DNA of 64,000 bases. It comes from Ophioceras dolichostomum (taxonomy: Eukaryota > Ascomycota > Sordariomycetes > Magnaporthales > Ophioceraceae). The DNA lies in the NCBI GenBank assembly GCA_003049485.1, contig PYST01000115.1, forward strand, positions 42,564 through 106,563. The letters are read 5' to 3'. The position numbers were made by a program, and so were the translations under genes. This document shows positions 55,788-64,000 of the stretch, piece by piece. The notes below the pieces were generated by a model that saw only the letters and a program-made list of their open reading frames with translations, was not told where the DNA came from and searched no databases. Position 1 is the first letter of the stretch, and each line of letters starts with the position of its first letter.

Positions 55788-56849
55788 ATGTTTAGCCGCT
55801 CGTTCCGGTCTCGCAAAAGCCAATCCCAGATCGGAGGCAACAACTGCGGAGGAGCATCATCCGGTGGCACCGGCGGCAACATGGACACGTATCACCGCGT
55901 GGACAAGGCCAGCCGGCTGACCAGAAAGGGAGGAGGCGGCGGTTCCGGAGGCAGCGTCGGCGGCATGGCGGGCTCCGTGCGGGATCCACAGAAGCTGTCG
56001 AAACTGCAGCGGTCGCTGTCAAACGCCGCGGAGGGCACATACTCTGGCGCGAGCCAGAAGTCCCTCGCGCCCTCGCCGATCGTCACGCTCACGGTCGGGA
56101 GGGAAGCGCGACTGTTCGCGGCGCACGAGGACGTTCTCTGCCAGAGCCCGTTCTTCGCGGAGCTCTGCAGGGGCCAGTTCCTCGAGGCGCAGAGCAAGAG
56201 GATCGCCCTCCCCGAGGAGGAGCCCGAGGTGTTCTCGGCGGTCCTGGAGTACCTCTACAAGGGCGACTACTACCCCCGCCTGCTCCACAACAGGCACCGA
56301 AACTCTTGGGAACTCGAGGACTCCATCCCCCAAGCTGGAGCGGGTTCGTCACCCAACCCCAGCAGCCGCCACACCACCCCGCAAACGTCCCCCAACCCCA
56401 ATCACCACCACTCTGAAAACCCCCGAGGTGGCCGCGCGCCGGTCCCGTCCGCAGTCGAGCCGACCGTCTACCTCGAGTCCGAAGGGCAGCACCTGCTGCG
56501 CGACACCGTGATCTACTGCGCGGCCGAGCAGTACGGCCTCGAGGAGCTCAAGCGGCTGTCCCTGCGCAAGCAGGGCCTCCAGTCCGGCATCGACGTCGGC
56601 ACCATCCTCCGCTCGGCCCAGTACTGCTACGCGCACACGCCCGACTCGGACAGCCGCCTGCGCGCCCACTACCTTGCGCTGATCATCCGGTGCAGAAAGA
56701 CCTTCAAGCGGAGCGGCACCATGCAGGCCGAGATGGAGCGCGGCGGCGGAGAGGGCTCCAAGCTGTTCTTCGACCTGTTCGTCGCCCTGTGCAACCACCT
56801 GGACGACGTCATCGACGCGGGCAACGCCCGCTCCCCGAGGATGATCTGA
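55788..56849 (+). CDS. BTB/POZ-domain protein
   Basis: The intronless frame gives 353 residues from the MFSRSFRSRKSQSQIGG start; an upstream in-frame ATG at 55725 adds 21 non-conserved residues. A Ser/Gly-rich N-terminus leads to a BTB fold: PIVTLTVGREARLFAAHEDV, LCQSPFFAELCRGQFLEAQS, then LPEEEPEVFSAVLEYLYKGD. This order (cleft-forming AHxxVL, CxSPFF, VF..VLEYLYKGDY) is typical of fungal BTB proteins. A disordered linker rich in Pro, Asn and His interrupts the domain. It is followed by a conserved helical C-terminus (LLRDTVIYCAAEQYGLEELK) and a helical tail. BTB domains dimerise and recruit partners such as Cul3 ligases. No zinc-finger or other effector domain is present, so the specific target is unknown. 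Confidence 0.9.
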   Translation: MFSRSFRSRKSQSQIGGNNCGGASSGGTGGNMDTYHRVDKASRLTRKGGGGGSGGSVGGMAGSVRDPQKLSKLQRSLSNAAEGTYSGASQKSLAPSPIVTLTVGREARLFAAHEDVLCQSPFFAELCRGQFLEAQSKRIALPEEEPEVFSAVLEYLYKGDYYPRLLHNRHRNSWELEDSIPQAGAGSSPNPSSRHTTPQTSPNPNHHHSENPRGGRAPVPSAVEPTVYLESEGQHLLRDTVIYCAAEQYGLEELKRLSLRKQGLQSGIDVGTILRSAQYCYAHTPDSDSRLRAHYLALIIRCRKTFKRSGTMQAEMERGGGEGSKLFFDLFVALCNHLDDVIDAGNARSPRMI

Positions 56850-59127
56850 AGGGTCTTTTTGGGGAAACTGGTTTTTTTTCCTCTGGTATATTTTTGCACA
56901 GGCTGGACATCACAACGATGAGCTAGGTTTCTCGGTGCTTTTCATATTACACGGCGCAAAGACGAATCTCCTTTCAAAGGCGTTGGAAACTCGGAAGGGA
57001 ACATGACACAACATTTTTTGCTTTCCACGCGGAAGACTGCATTTCTTTCCATTTTTTTTTGGCTTTGGATGTATCAAGAGGATCACCATGTCTTGGGTTT
57101 CTAGTTCTCGTTTCCGGATTTTCTCGTTCTCTTTTCTTTCCATCTCCTATCTCTCTCGTACGGCGTTGGAGTTAACATTTTACTTTTCTTCGTTTGCAGC
57201 TCCCTGACGAAATGGTTCACAGCGTCATCAGATTGGAAACACCATTTGGGAGACTCAGTTCTTCACTTCTCAATGAGGTTGGCCGACCAAATCTTTTGAA
57301 CAGTTACCGCTTTAAGGGGAGTGAGAGGGAATGGGCATAATGCCGACGCCAAGAAGAGTGGAGGAGGAGGAGGAGGAGGAGGAGGTAATCCGAGGAAACG
57401 AAAGGAAACATCCAAGGGGACGAAGACCCATTTCCCTCTGCTCTCCTGTTGCCATTTTTGGAATTTTTCGGTTTTACCGGTTGTGTTTTTCTTATTCTGT
57501 TGTTTTTATCTGCTTGGAGGTTTTTGTGTTTTTTGCTTTGCGCATGGCGTTTTATACCCGGGAATTTCGGATCTCTTTCTTGACTTTGTCTTCTTCTTCG
57601 TCCCCTTTTCTGCACCAACAAGCCTGGCGTTTTTAAGGTCTGGAGGGAAACAGTCTTGGTTGATCCATTTCTTGGCAAACTTCATGGATTTCTTTTTTTC
57701 GCTGGCGGTGCGACGAGAAGAGGGGGGAATCGAGAGAAGATGCGACAAGGGTTGACGGATCTTGATCTGGAGGGAAGGCCAACTTTTCGCCCTTCATCAT
57801 CACCGGCCCCTCCCGGTCGGTGCATCAACAACACATCCCGCCGTGACCACCCATCTCGACGAAAAAAGAAAAAAAGAACAAAAAATCGAGAAAAGCAAGA
57901 AAAAAATTTATCGAAAAGAGAAGGAGTTTCTTTCGTCTTTTTGGTCTGGCGTTTTTTTCTTCCTGTCACAACCCTCCCTTTTCTCAATCAACACAACAAC
58001 AAACAAACCCAACCCGAGACTGCTTTTCAATGCTGCGGGGAGGAGCATATCTGGGTTTTACGATATAGATTGCATCTTCACTCCACTCGGGGGCGGCCGA
58101 ACGGGAGAAGAAGGAGAAGGGAAAGGGGCATGCTTTTTCTCTTCCCTTCTTCTCCCACACGCTGCCGTCCAAGGCGAATCTCCGCTACGACCATAATCAT
58201 CAAAGATTTATTTCCTTTGTCAACAAGAGCAGTTCGTTCACCTGGGGTTCTTTTTTCTCTCTTTTTCGTTTTTCTAAAGCCCTGCATGGGACAGCTTAGC
58301 TAGCGCGGAGGAGCTAGCGGTCGTTCATTTGACATGATTGATGACGATATTTACGAACACCATTTTCACTTCTTGCGGCTTCCTCCCATCCCTCCCTCTT
58401 CAAGGAGGTGAAGAGGACTGTTGCTCTTGTGTTGGTTTAGCAAACATTTTCGTCAGGTCTCCCTAGCGGATTGACCCCGATTTGGCTCTACGCCCGCTTG
58501 AGGGGCCTAGGTAATGAAAAAGTCGGCCACCTCACACAAGAGTCCCAACTTTTTGCGTGCTTGCGTGTTTTAACGTGTCTTGATGTGATATGTAAGCCCG
58601 AGGACCGCATGGAGCGACCTGACTGTTGCTACCTGGACGAAAGAGTACCCCGTGATGCGTTGGGCCAGCATAACATGCATCACTCCCCTTCTACCCAGAG
58701 AAGACCCGGAGAGATGCCGGCACTACGTTGAGATCGGAAACTCCGCCATAGGTAGGTTGGGATGTGCGAACACGAAGTTAACCCGCTCGCGCCAAGACGC
58801 TTTCCCGGAACGCCGTCCCGCCGTTACTGCTACCGCGAGATCCTGACCCCGCTTTTGTTCTCCGTGCGCCTCCGCCGCCGCCATCCACCAGACTAGACCT
58901 ACCCGATCGTCCGAAGGCGGCAGCTGTGGATTACATCGTGGTATATATTACGGAAGAGCATCTATTTTCATGTCTTGCTACCGTGTCAGGATCCGAGGAT
59001 AGCATATATAGGCACCGGCCTGCACAATCCTGTCAAGCAGAGTAATCCACCTCACCACAGCTATCAGAGAGAAAGTAAACCAAGCACACAGCGGTCGACC
59101 AAGGCATCCCAAACAACGCCAACAACC
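56850..59127. other. Intergenic region between the BTB and DUF1349 genes
   Basis: T-rich, AT-skewed 3' flank at 56860-57070; GGAGGAGGA repeat near 57359-57384; A/T-rich patches to 58000. No gene recognised. The right end carries the DUF1349 promoter. A GTATATATTA element at 58940-58950 lies roughly 180 bp upstream of the ATG and could be TATA-like. Confidence 0.5.
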
Positions 59128-59860
59128 ATGAGCATCTTCACCATTAAGGCCGGTCCCGGCTCCGACATCTGGCGCAAGCCCCCGGCAAAGGATATCTTCA
59201 ACGGTTCGTCTCTCGTCGCTACCCTTCCAACCCACTTGCACGTAACTCCCAACCCCATCTACGAATCAGCCGCTTTCACTTGACCACTGACCTGACCTCT
59301 CGTCGTCCGCCATCAACCAACCAGCCCCAACATTCTCACCCCCTTCCACAGTAAAAACAGCCTCGAAACTCTCCTCCTTCCGCTCCGCGACAGTCTCCTT
59401 CTCCTTCTCCCCGACCAAGCTCTACGACCAAGGCGGGCTCGTCCTCTCCGTCAACCCCCCCTCCTCCTCCGGTTCTAGTACTCCAGCGAAGTGGGTGAAG
59501 GCGGGCATCGAGCTCTACAACGGCGAGCCCGTCCTTGGGATCGTCGCGTGCGACGCCTGGGCCGACTGGTCTCTCGCGCCCGTACCTACCTCCCCGACCG
59601 GCGCAGAGTTTAAGGAGAGATGGATCACGCTGACGCTGGACCGGGGAACGGACGAGAACGGGGTCAGTTTGTGGATTTACCTGGTTGATGAGGCCACTGG
59701 GGAGAAGAAGGCGCTGAGGGAGGTGTGCTGGGTCTTTGAGGAGGAGGGACTTAAGGATTGGACGGTTGATGTTAAGGCTTATGCGGCGAGGCCGGCGAAG
59801 GAGGATGAGGAGGTGTTGGAGGTTGTGTTTAGGACGTTGGATGTTACGTGGAGTGAGTGA
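59128..59860 (+). CDS. DUF1349 (concanavalin-A-like, regulation-of-enolase type) protein
   Basis: Two exons (59128-59203 and 59352-59860) join at phase 1 into 194 residues. The start MSIFTIKAGPGSDIWRKPPA contains the W-R-xP motif typical of fungal DUF1349 proteins. Exon 2 holds the jelly-roll-like strand blocks: SATVSFSFSPTKLYDQGGLV, KWVKAGIELYNGEPVLGIVA, RWITLTLDRGTDENGVSLWI and EKKALREVCWVFEEEGL. Members of the family are small cytosolic lectin-like folds; one is annotated as a regulator of enolase, but function is not settled. The gene ends in WSE-stop where the stop codon is part of a GAGT repeat, described under findings. Confident on family, not on function. Confidence 0.88.
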
Positions 59861-59897
59861 GTGAGTGAGTGAGTGAGTGAGTGAGTGAGTGAGTGAG
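59851..59897 (+). repeat. (GAGT)n tetranucleotide microsatellite overlapping the DUF1349 stop codon
   Basis: About 11.5 copies of GAGT start inside the last codons of the gene above. The TGA stop (59858-59860) is made of repeat units. Confidence 0.95.
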
Positions 59898-60831
59898 CGA
59901 ACGAGGGAGCGGGTGGAGTGGTGGTTTGTAATGGTCAGCTTCAAGTGCTACATTGGGTTGTCGAAGAGCGTCAGCGAAGTTGGTTGTGCGCGAGGAGGAA
60001 GGAAGGGACAACCCCGGGAGAGACTGTATATTGGCGACATCCATGCTAGCCGAAACTAAGAAGAATGAGGCATGCATGTCTCCTCCCGTCACAACGTATG
60101 CTGGTCTTCCGCAACCTTACTAGGAATGAGTTAGGGGTGCGGGGGAGTGAAGCGTTCGCGGCTGGAATGATGACTAGGAAAGCCAGAGCATTAATGGAAA
60201 GGGGTTTGTGGAGTGAAGAGGTGGGAAGTACGAGATCTCGCGGAGGAAGACGTCCATGTGTTCTGATGGGCGCCCGTCACGCCAGCAACTGAGAGTCCCA
60301 GAGGTGTGCGGGTCGACGATGATGTTCGGCGCAGATTCGAATGGCTCTGATCTATGCCGAGGGAAGAGTAAACAAGCAAGGCGAATTTAGTAGTGCACAG
60401 CGGCTGATGAACCGCACGACAAGGTGGTGATGCTAGTCGTGTGATATCCTCCGCTAGAGAGATCTGGCATCTCAGATCTGGGTCCACGCAGGGCATGATC
60501 AAGATGAAGACGGCCCAGAGTGATGGACACTGGAACCCATGGCGATCTGTGGAATTCTGGGCTGATTCGGTGAAGACCGGGATTTTCTGTCGTGGAAAAT
60601 TGCTCGTCTCTGGCTCGGATGCAGTATAACTTGTGGCGTTGAGACGATCATCCGCCAGGGGAAAGGGGCCTTTGTCCACAGCTTCCAAGGTTGAAGTCTC
60701 CAAGTAACCGGAGAGCTAGAAAACGAGATGCGGGGGTCGAGGAAAGTTCGAAGCCATGATGTTGAACTCTATGGTGGTTTTGAGTAGGGCGGACGCCTCA
60801 GCCATGAAGGGTGGATGGGGGGTGATGACTA
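59861..60831. other. Intergenic region before the hydrolase relic
   Basis: No supported gene. An open frame at 60191-60703 (minus) shows no family features. Two near-duplicate purine patches occur but no tandem repeat beyond the GAGT run. Confidence 0.45.
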
Positions 60832-61576
60832 TTGCCTGGCAAACAAGGCTGCTCGCTACGCCCTGCCTCCGACGGTCCCAACATCGTCACCGGCACGACG
60901 CACATCGCCGGCAACTTCACCATCGCGGCCAGATACTGCACGCCGCGCACCGGCCTCTGCTTCTCTCCTATCTCGCCGCCCCTGCTACAGGTACTCGTCC
61001 ACGGCGATTTGCCCAACCGCCGGGGCCCCATCTTAATCGTCCATACCCCTCTGCACGCCGAGATAGTCTACTCGATCATCATCCGCGCCATGCACGGCGC
61101 GCTCGGCCTCCCCGGCGGCCTGGGCCCCTGGCGCACTGTCTACGTCGGGCATAGCTACGGCTCCATGCTCGGCAAACAGCTCGCGGTCACGCACCAGACC
61201 GACGCGGCCGACGCGTCCGTCCAGACGGGCTTGTCCGACAGGCTGCACATCTCCGCGTGGCTACTCCGAGACTCCAGCAGGGCGAGGCTCGTGAACCCTG
61301 CCCGCTTCGGCGGCGGGCCCTCGGCAGCATGGCGTCCTGTACGGCGTCGATCCGCACCGCGGGCTTCTACGGCGGTGTTTCGCCTGGAGGCCTCTCGCCG
61401 CGGCGTGCGACCTTGCGATAGCGGCGGCCGAGTCCGCGCACGAGTCCACCGTGGCCAAGGGAGAGGTGGCGTCACCGGGATTCGGGGACGCAGAAGGCGG
61501 GCGGTTGCGGAGGGTGGAGGGGTACGAACAGGGCGTGCCGGGCATCACGGGTAGGCACGATACTCTGGCGGACTAG
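60832..61576 (+). pseudogene. Degenerate alpha/beta hydrolase
   Basis: Fragments of a fungal alpha/beta-hydrolase family remain in order: GTTHIAGNFTIAARYC near the start, the LQVLVHG strand, then after a gap PLHAEIVYSIIIRAM, then RTVYVGHSYGSMLGKQLA, which holds the nucleophile elbow GHSYGS. The stretch between VHG and PLHAE is far shorter than usual (about 30-40 residues missing, including the segment that normally follows the HG motif). After 61320 the frame breaks. A downstream frame carries AESAHESTVAKGEVAS and GVPGITGRHDTL, matching the family's distal strand that holds the acid residue. The nucleophile survives, but the deletions and frameshift should prevent folding. No start, intron set or complete reading frame can be made. 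Confidence 0.75.
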
Positions 61577-62336
61577 GGCTAGTGCGATAGCTGTAACGCC
61601 GTGCTGCAAGGGACTGTGACGGACCTGTTCTAGGATGCGAAGAGCGCTGATTACCGCGTTGGGGAGAACACATGATATAACCTGATGCTGGCACTCGTTG
61701 GCGTCGGTAGCGTTTGACTCTGTTCATCTTTGGCTTGCGGCGAGGTTCCGCTGAAAGGAGGTGGGGGGACATGAATAGAATGATGTAAACTAGGTATCTA
61801 CCTAGATAGATAGGTAGCTAAGGTACCTAGGTAGGTAGGTAGGTAGGTAGGTAGGTAGGTACCTAGTTGAAGACTCCATAGGGAGGGATGGATGTGAGCA
61901 AAGGTTTGTTAGCTTCAGCATCATCGCTGTCGGCAGCCAAACTGTGGCAACCTGGCCCTCTGAAGCTGCGCTGGTATCACTGGAGCCTCCGCACCTATGC
62001 TGCTGGATACCTGATCTACCTACCTAACCTGCCTAAGTACCGTGGACACATACCCGGGGCGCCTGTAGAATCTAGTACCCCTGGAGTAGAGCGTGTGGGC
62101 TTTTCCTCTGCATACAGCCCGCAAACCATTCATCCTACGTCTTACTCTCGGCCTTAGCTTTCACACAAACTCGGCCTCGGCTTTCATCCAAAAGTATCCG
62201 TCCCTGAAGAGGCTGAGCTGTTTGTCCAGAGGCAGCGAAGCTCTTCCCGGCGCATGGGTGAGATACGAATTCCTCACGAGCGGCAGCATGGGTTTGTCCG
62301 GGTCGATGCAGTCGACCCAGCGGGGACAGCACGGCG
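61577..62336. other. Intergenic region with TAGG repeats
   Basis: Contains the (TAGG)n/TACCTA repeat block at 61791-61867. Nothing coding is recognised; short open frames at 61888-62365 have no features. Confidence 0.5.
61791..61867. repeat. (TAGG)n and TACCTA palindrome block
   Basis: Starts with TAGGTATCTACCTAGATAGATAGG, followed by about eight tandem TAGG units ending GGTACCTAG. It combines a tetranucleotide run with GGTACC palindromes that recur across the window. Confidence 0.9.
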
Positions 62337-63039
62337 TCAACTCCGTTCGGAGCTGACGGAGCCACAATTTACACACAGAGGCAGAGGCGCCTTGGCCCAG
62401 CACTGATGGACGGACGCAGAGGTCACCCACCAGCCGTCGCTCGATTTGCGCTCAACGAATACGCCGTAGATATCGAAAGGGTTGTTGGCTGCTGAGATGA
62501 CTATGGCGCGGTGCCAATCCGCGGTGTGATCGAGCTGGACCTCGCGGAATGTGTTGTGGGATGCGGGGGTGGCGGTGGGCAAAGCTTCCGATACGACAGC
62601 TCGAGATAGCCGGGATCTTGGTCCATGAAGGCGCTGATGAGCGTCATGGCCGTCTTCCACTCTGGCGATATGTCGTCGTGGGGCTCTGCCTTCGGCTGTT
62701 CCGGCTCTGGGCATGCCGTCCCTGCTGTTGTTGGCACAGCAGCTGGTGCTAGCTCCGGCAGAGTGCTGCTATCGGCGGACGCCTTCTTTGGAGTAGCCGA
62801 TCCGGCGGTGGCAGATGACATCTCGCAAGCTTCTTGATTCACCTGTGGTGGTGGCTTGAAAACAAAAATCGATGACGCATATTTGGCGGAGGTCAGTGAG
62901 TCGTTCTGCCGGGCCTGGTTGGGCGACTGAAGGGGCGGAGAGGAGGACTAGCAATCTTAAACCTTACCGATTTGACGGAGGAGCCTGATGGAGAGCGCTT
63001 TCGTTTCTTGTGGCAATGCTCGTCGGAATTCCCACCCAT
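62337..63039 (-). pseudogene. Small unrecognised gene with a probable frameshift
   Basis: Exon 1 (63039-62968) encodes MGGNSDEHCHKKRKRSPSGS and ends at a GTAAGG donor. Exon 2 starts after a TTTTCAAG acceptor (62854), continuing as PPPQVNQEACEMSSATAGSA and then ISPEWKTAMTLISAFMDQDP. Near 62590 the reading frame shifts by one base: the remaining protein-like part (FREVQLDHTADWHRAIVISA, then NNPFDIYGVFVERKSSDGWW) is in another frame, and no GT-AG intron bridges the two. The frame ends at 62337. The exon 1 start has an NLS-like KKRKR. I do not recognise the protein. Possibilities are a sequencing indel, a missed intron or decay. Confidence 0.45.
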
Positions 63040-64000
63040 TCTGGCCGACAATCTTTGATTGCGTGACTGTAGAGGCGCGACCGGGAATGTTTTTACCGCA
63101 GAAATTTTGGATTTTTCGTTTGTTTTGGGGAGGTCGGAAAGAAGGAGGGGTTGCCAGCGAACTTTCGTTTGTCGACGCGTTACTTGTCGAGAGGTAACAG
63201 AGAACTGGCTTCTCACCGCCCTAGTTTGCTTCCAAATCACTTACACCGCACACCTAGCCAATCGCAACGCTGTCGCAAGTTCACTCGTCACAGCTTTGTC
63301 CACGTACTCACAGAGCTCTAGGGCTCAGAATGCATTGACTGACCGACAAAAAAAGGACGATGACCTAAATCATGTCCTCAAGGAGGCTCGGTGAAGACAC
63401 CGAACACTTGACATGATGCACGTGTCCCGCTATAGTGGAGGCGAGCTTCCTCCACACATCAACCCAGCCTCTTTAGTGTCAGGTCGGTCGCCCGCACACC
63501 TAGGTCAGGCAGTGTGCCCCCACCCCCAAAAGAGAGTCATTACATATCACCCATTTTGGGCCTAGTGCGCTCCGCCAACCCACCAACCCTTTTCGGGTCC
63601 TGGCCCCACACAGATCACAACTGACTGCACGACGGTGGTTGCCCCGTCAAATGCCAAATGCTAGCTTGGAATTCCCCAACAACCCTACTTCCCCGCACGA
63701 AGGACGCATGCAGACTACAACAGAAAAACAATAATTATGTTGAACCACTGGGTGCACCTCTCTGCACCCATGCGGAACTAGTTGCCTCAGTCATCAAGGC
63801 ATCCACCTCAACAGACCTCAGATCACGTGGACCCTCGGGAGTTGCCTACAAAAGCGCTCCCTCCGGCCCACGCGTAGACTAGCTTTTTCTCTTCCTCGTA
63901 CATCATCAGAATTGTGACGGTCGCTGTCCGCAAGGCCCCCACTTTTCGGTCACGCCCACCACTGGCCTTCACCGCCTTGCGGCAGAACCCATTATTTTGT
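63040..64000. other. Right-edge interval, no clear gene
   Basis: The first 300 bp may hold the promoter of the gene on its left. From 63400 on, the sequence becomes C-rich and repetitive-looking, with a CTACAAAAG element at 63847-63855, a pyrimidine run, then GC-rich sequence to the window end. No protein signature is visible. It could be the start of an unrelated gene or element that continues beyond the edge. Confidence 0.4.

Overview
The window is nuclear DNA of a filamentous ascomycete (Pezizomycotina, most likely a Sordariomycete). The reasons are short GT-AG introns of 45-130 nt with CTAAC/CTGAC-type branch sites, GC-rich coding regions, fungal-only families (HsbA, CFEM, DUF1349, ChAPs) and many TAGGTACCTACC-type intergenic repeats. 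Genes lie singly on both strands with no operons. I rebuilt exon structures by hand from splice motifs and reading phase.

Layout. 0-1 kb: 5' end of a Dnf3-like lipid flippase. 2.5-4.4 kb: an integrase relic of a Gypsy-type retroelement beside a frame-broken hypothetical gene. 6-8.8 kb: an HsbA-type secreted protein and a four-pass membrane protein, then a poly-C assembly gap. 10.3-16.8 kb: signal peptidase SEC11 divergent from the spliceosome factor CWF19, then an E2 ubiquitin-conjugating enzyme divergent from a coactosin. 17.7-27.8 kb: the very large histone chaperone subunit HIR3 divergent from a Chs5-Arf1-binding (ChAPs) cargo adaptor. 30.5-31.6 kb: a GH45-type secreted endoglucanase homologue. 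33-34 kb: a small acidic nuclear protein. 38-42 kb: a large TBC-domain Rab GAP. 44 kb: a CFEM GPI-anchored protein. 48.5-50.8 kb: BRF1 of RNA polymerase III. 52-53.5 kb: a multipass FAR-17a/AIG1-like protein. 55.8-56.8 kb: a BTB/POZ protein. 59-59.9 kb: a DUF1349 protein. 60.8-61.6 kb: a dead alpha/beta hydrolase. 62.3-63 kb: a small orphan gene with an apparent frameshift. The right edge has no clear gene.

Most genes are housekeeping (secretion and membrane traffic: SEC11, ChAPs, TBC GAP, flippase; nucleus: HIR3, CWF19, BRF1, acidic protein). They are interspersed with secreted or surface genes (HsbA, GH45, CFEM) and with decayed genes near both ends. I saw no CRISPR, no convincing tRNA or rRNA, no biosynthetic cluster and no clearly new multi-gene system. 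The oddest items are a GH45 homologue that seems to lack the catalytic acid, a HIR3 first coding exon consisting only of ATG, and a stop codon built from a tetranucleotide repeat.
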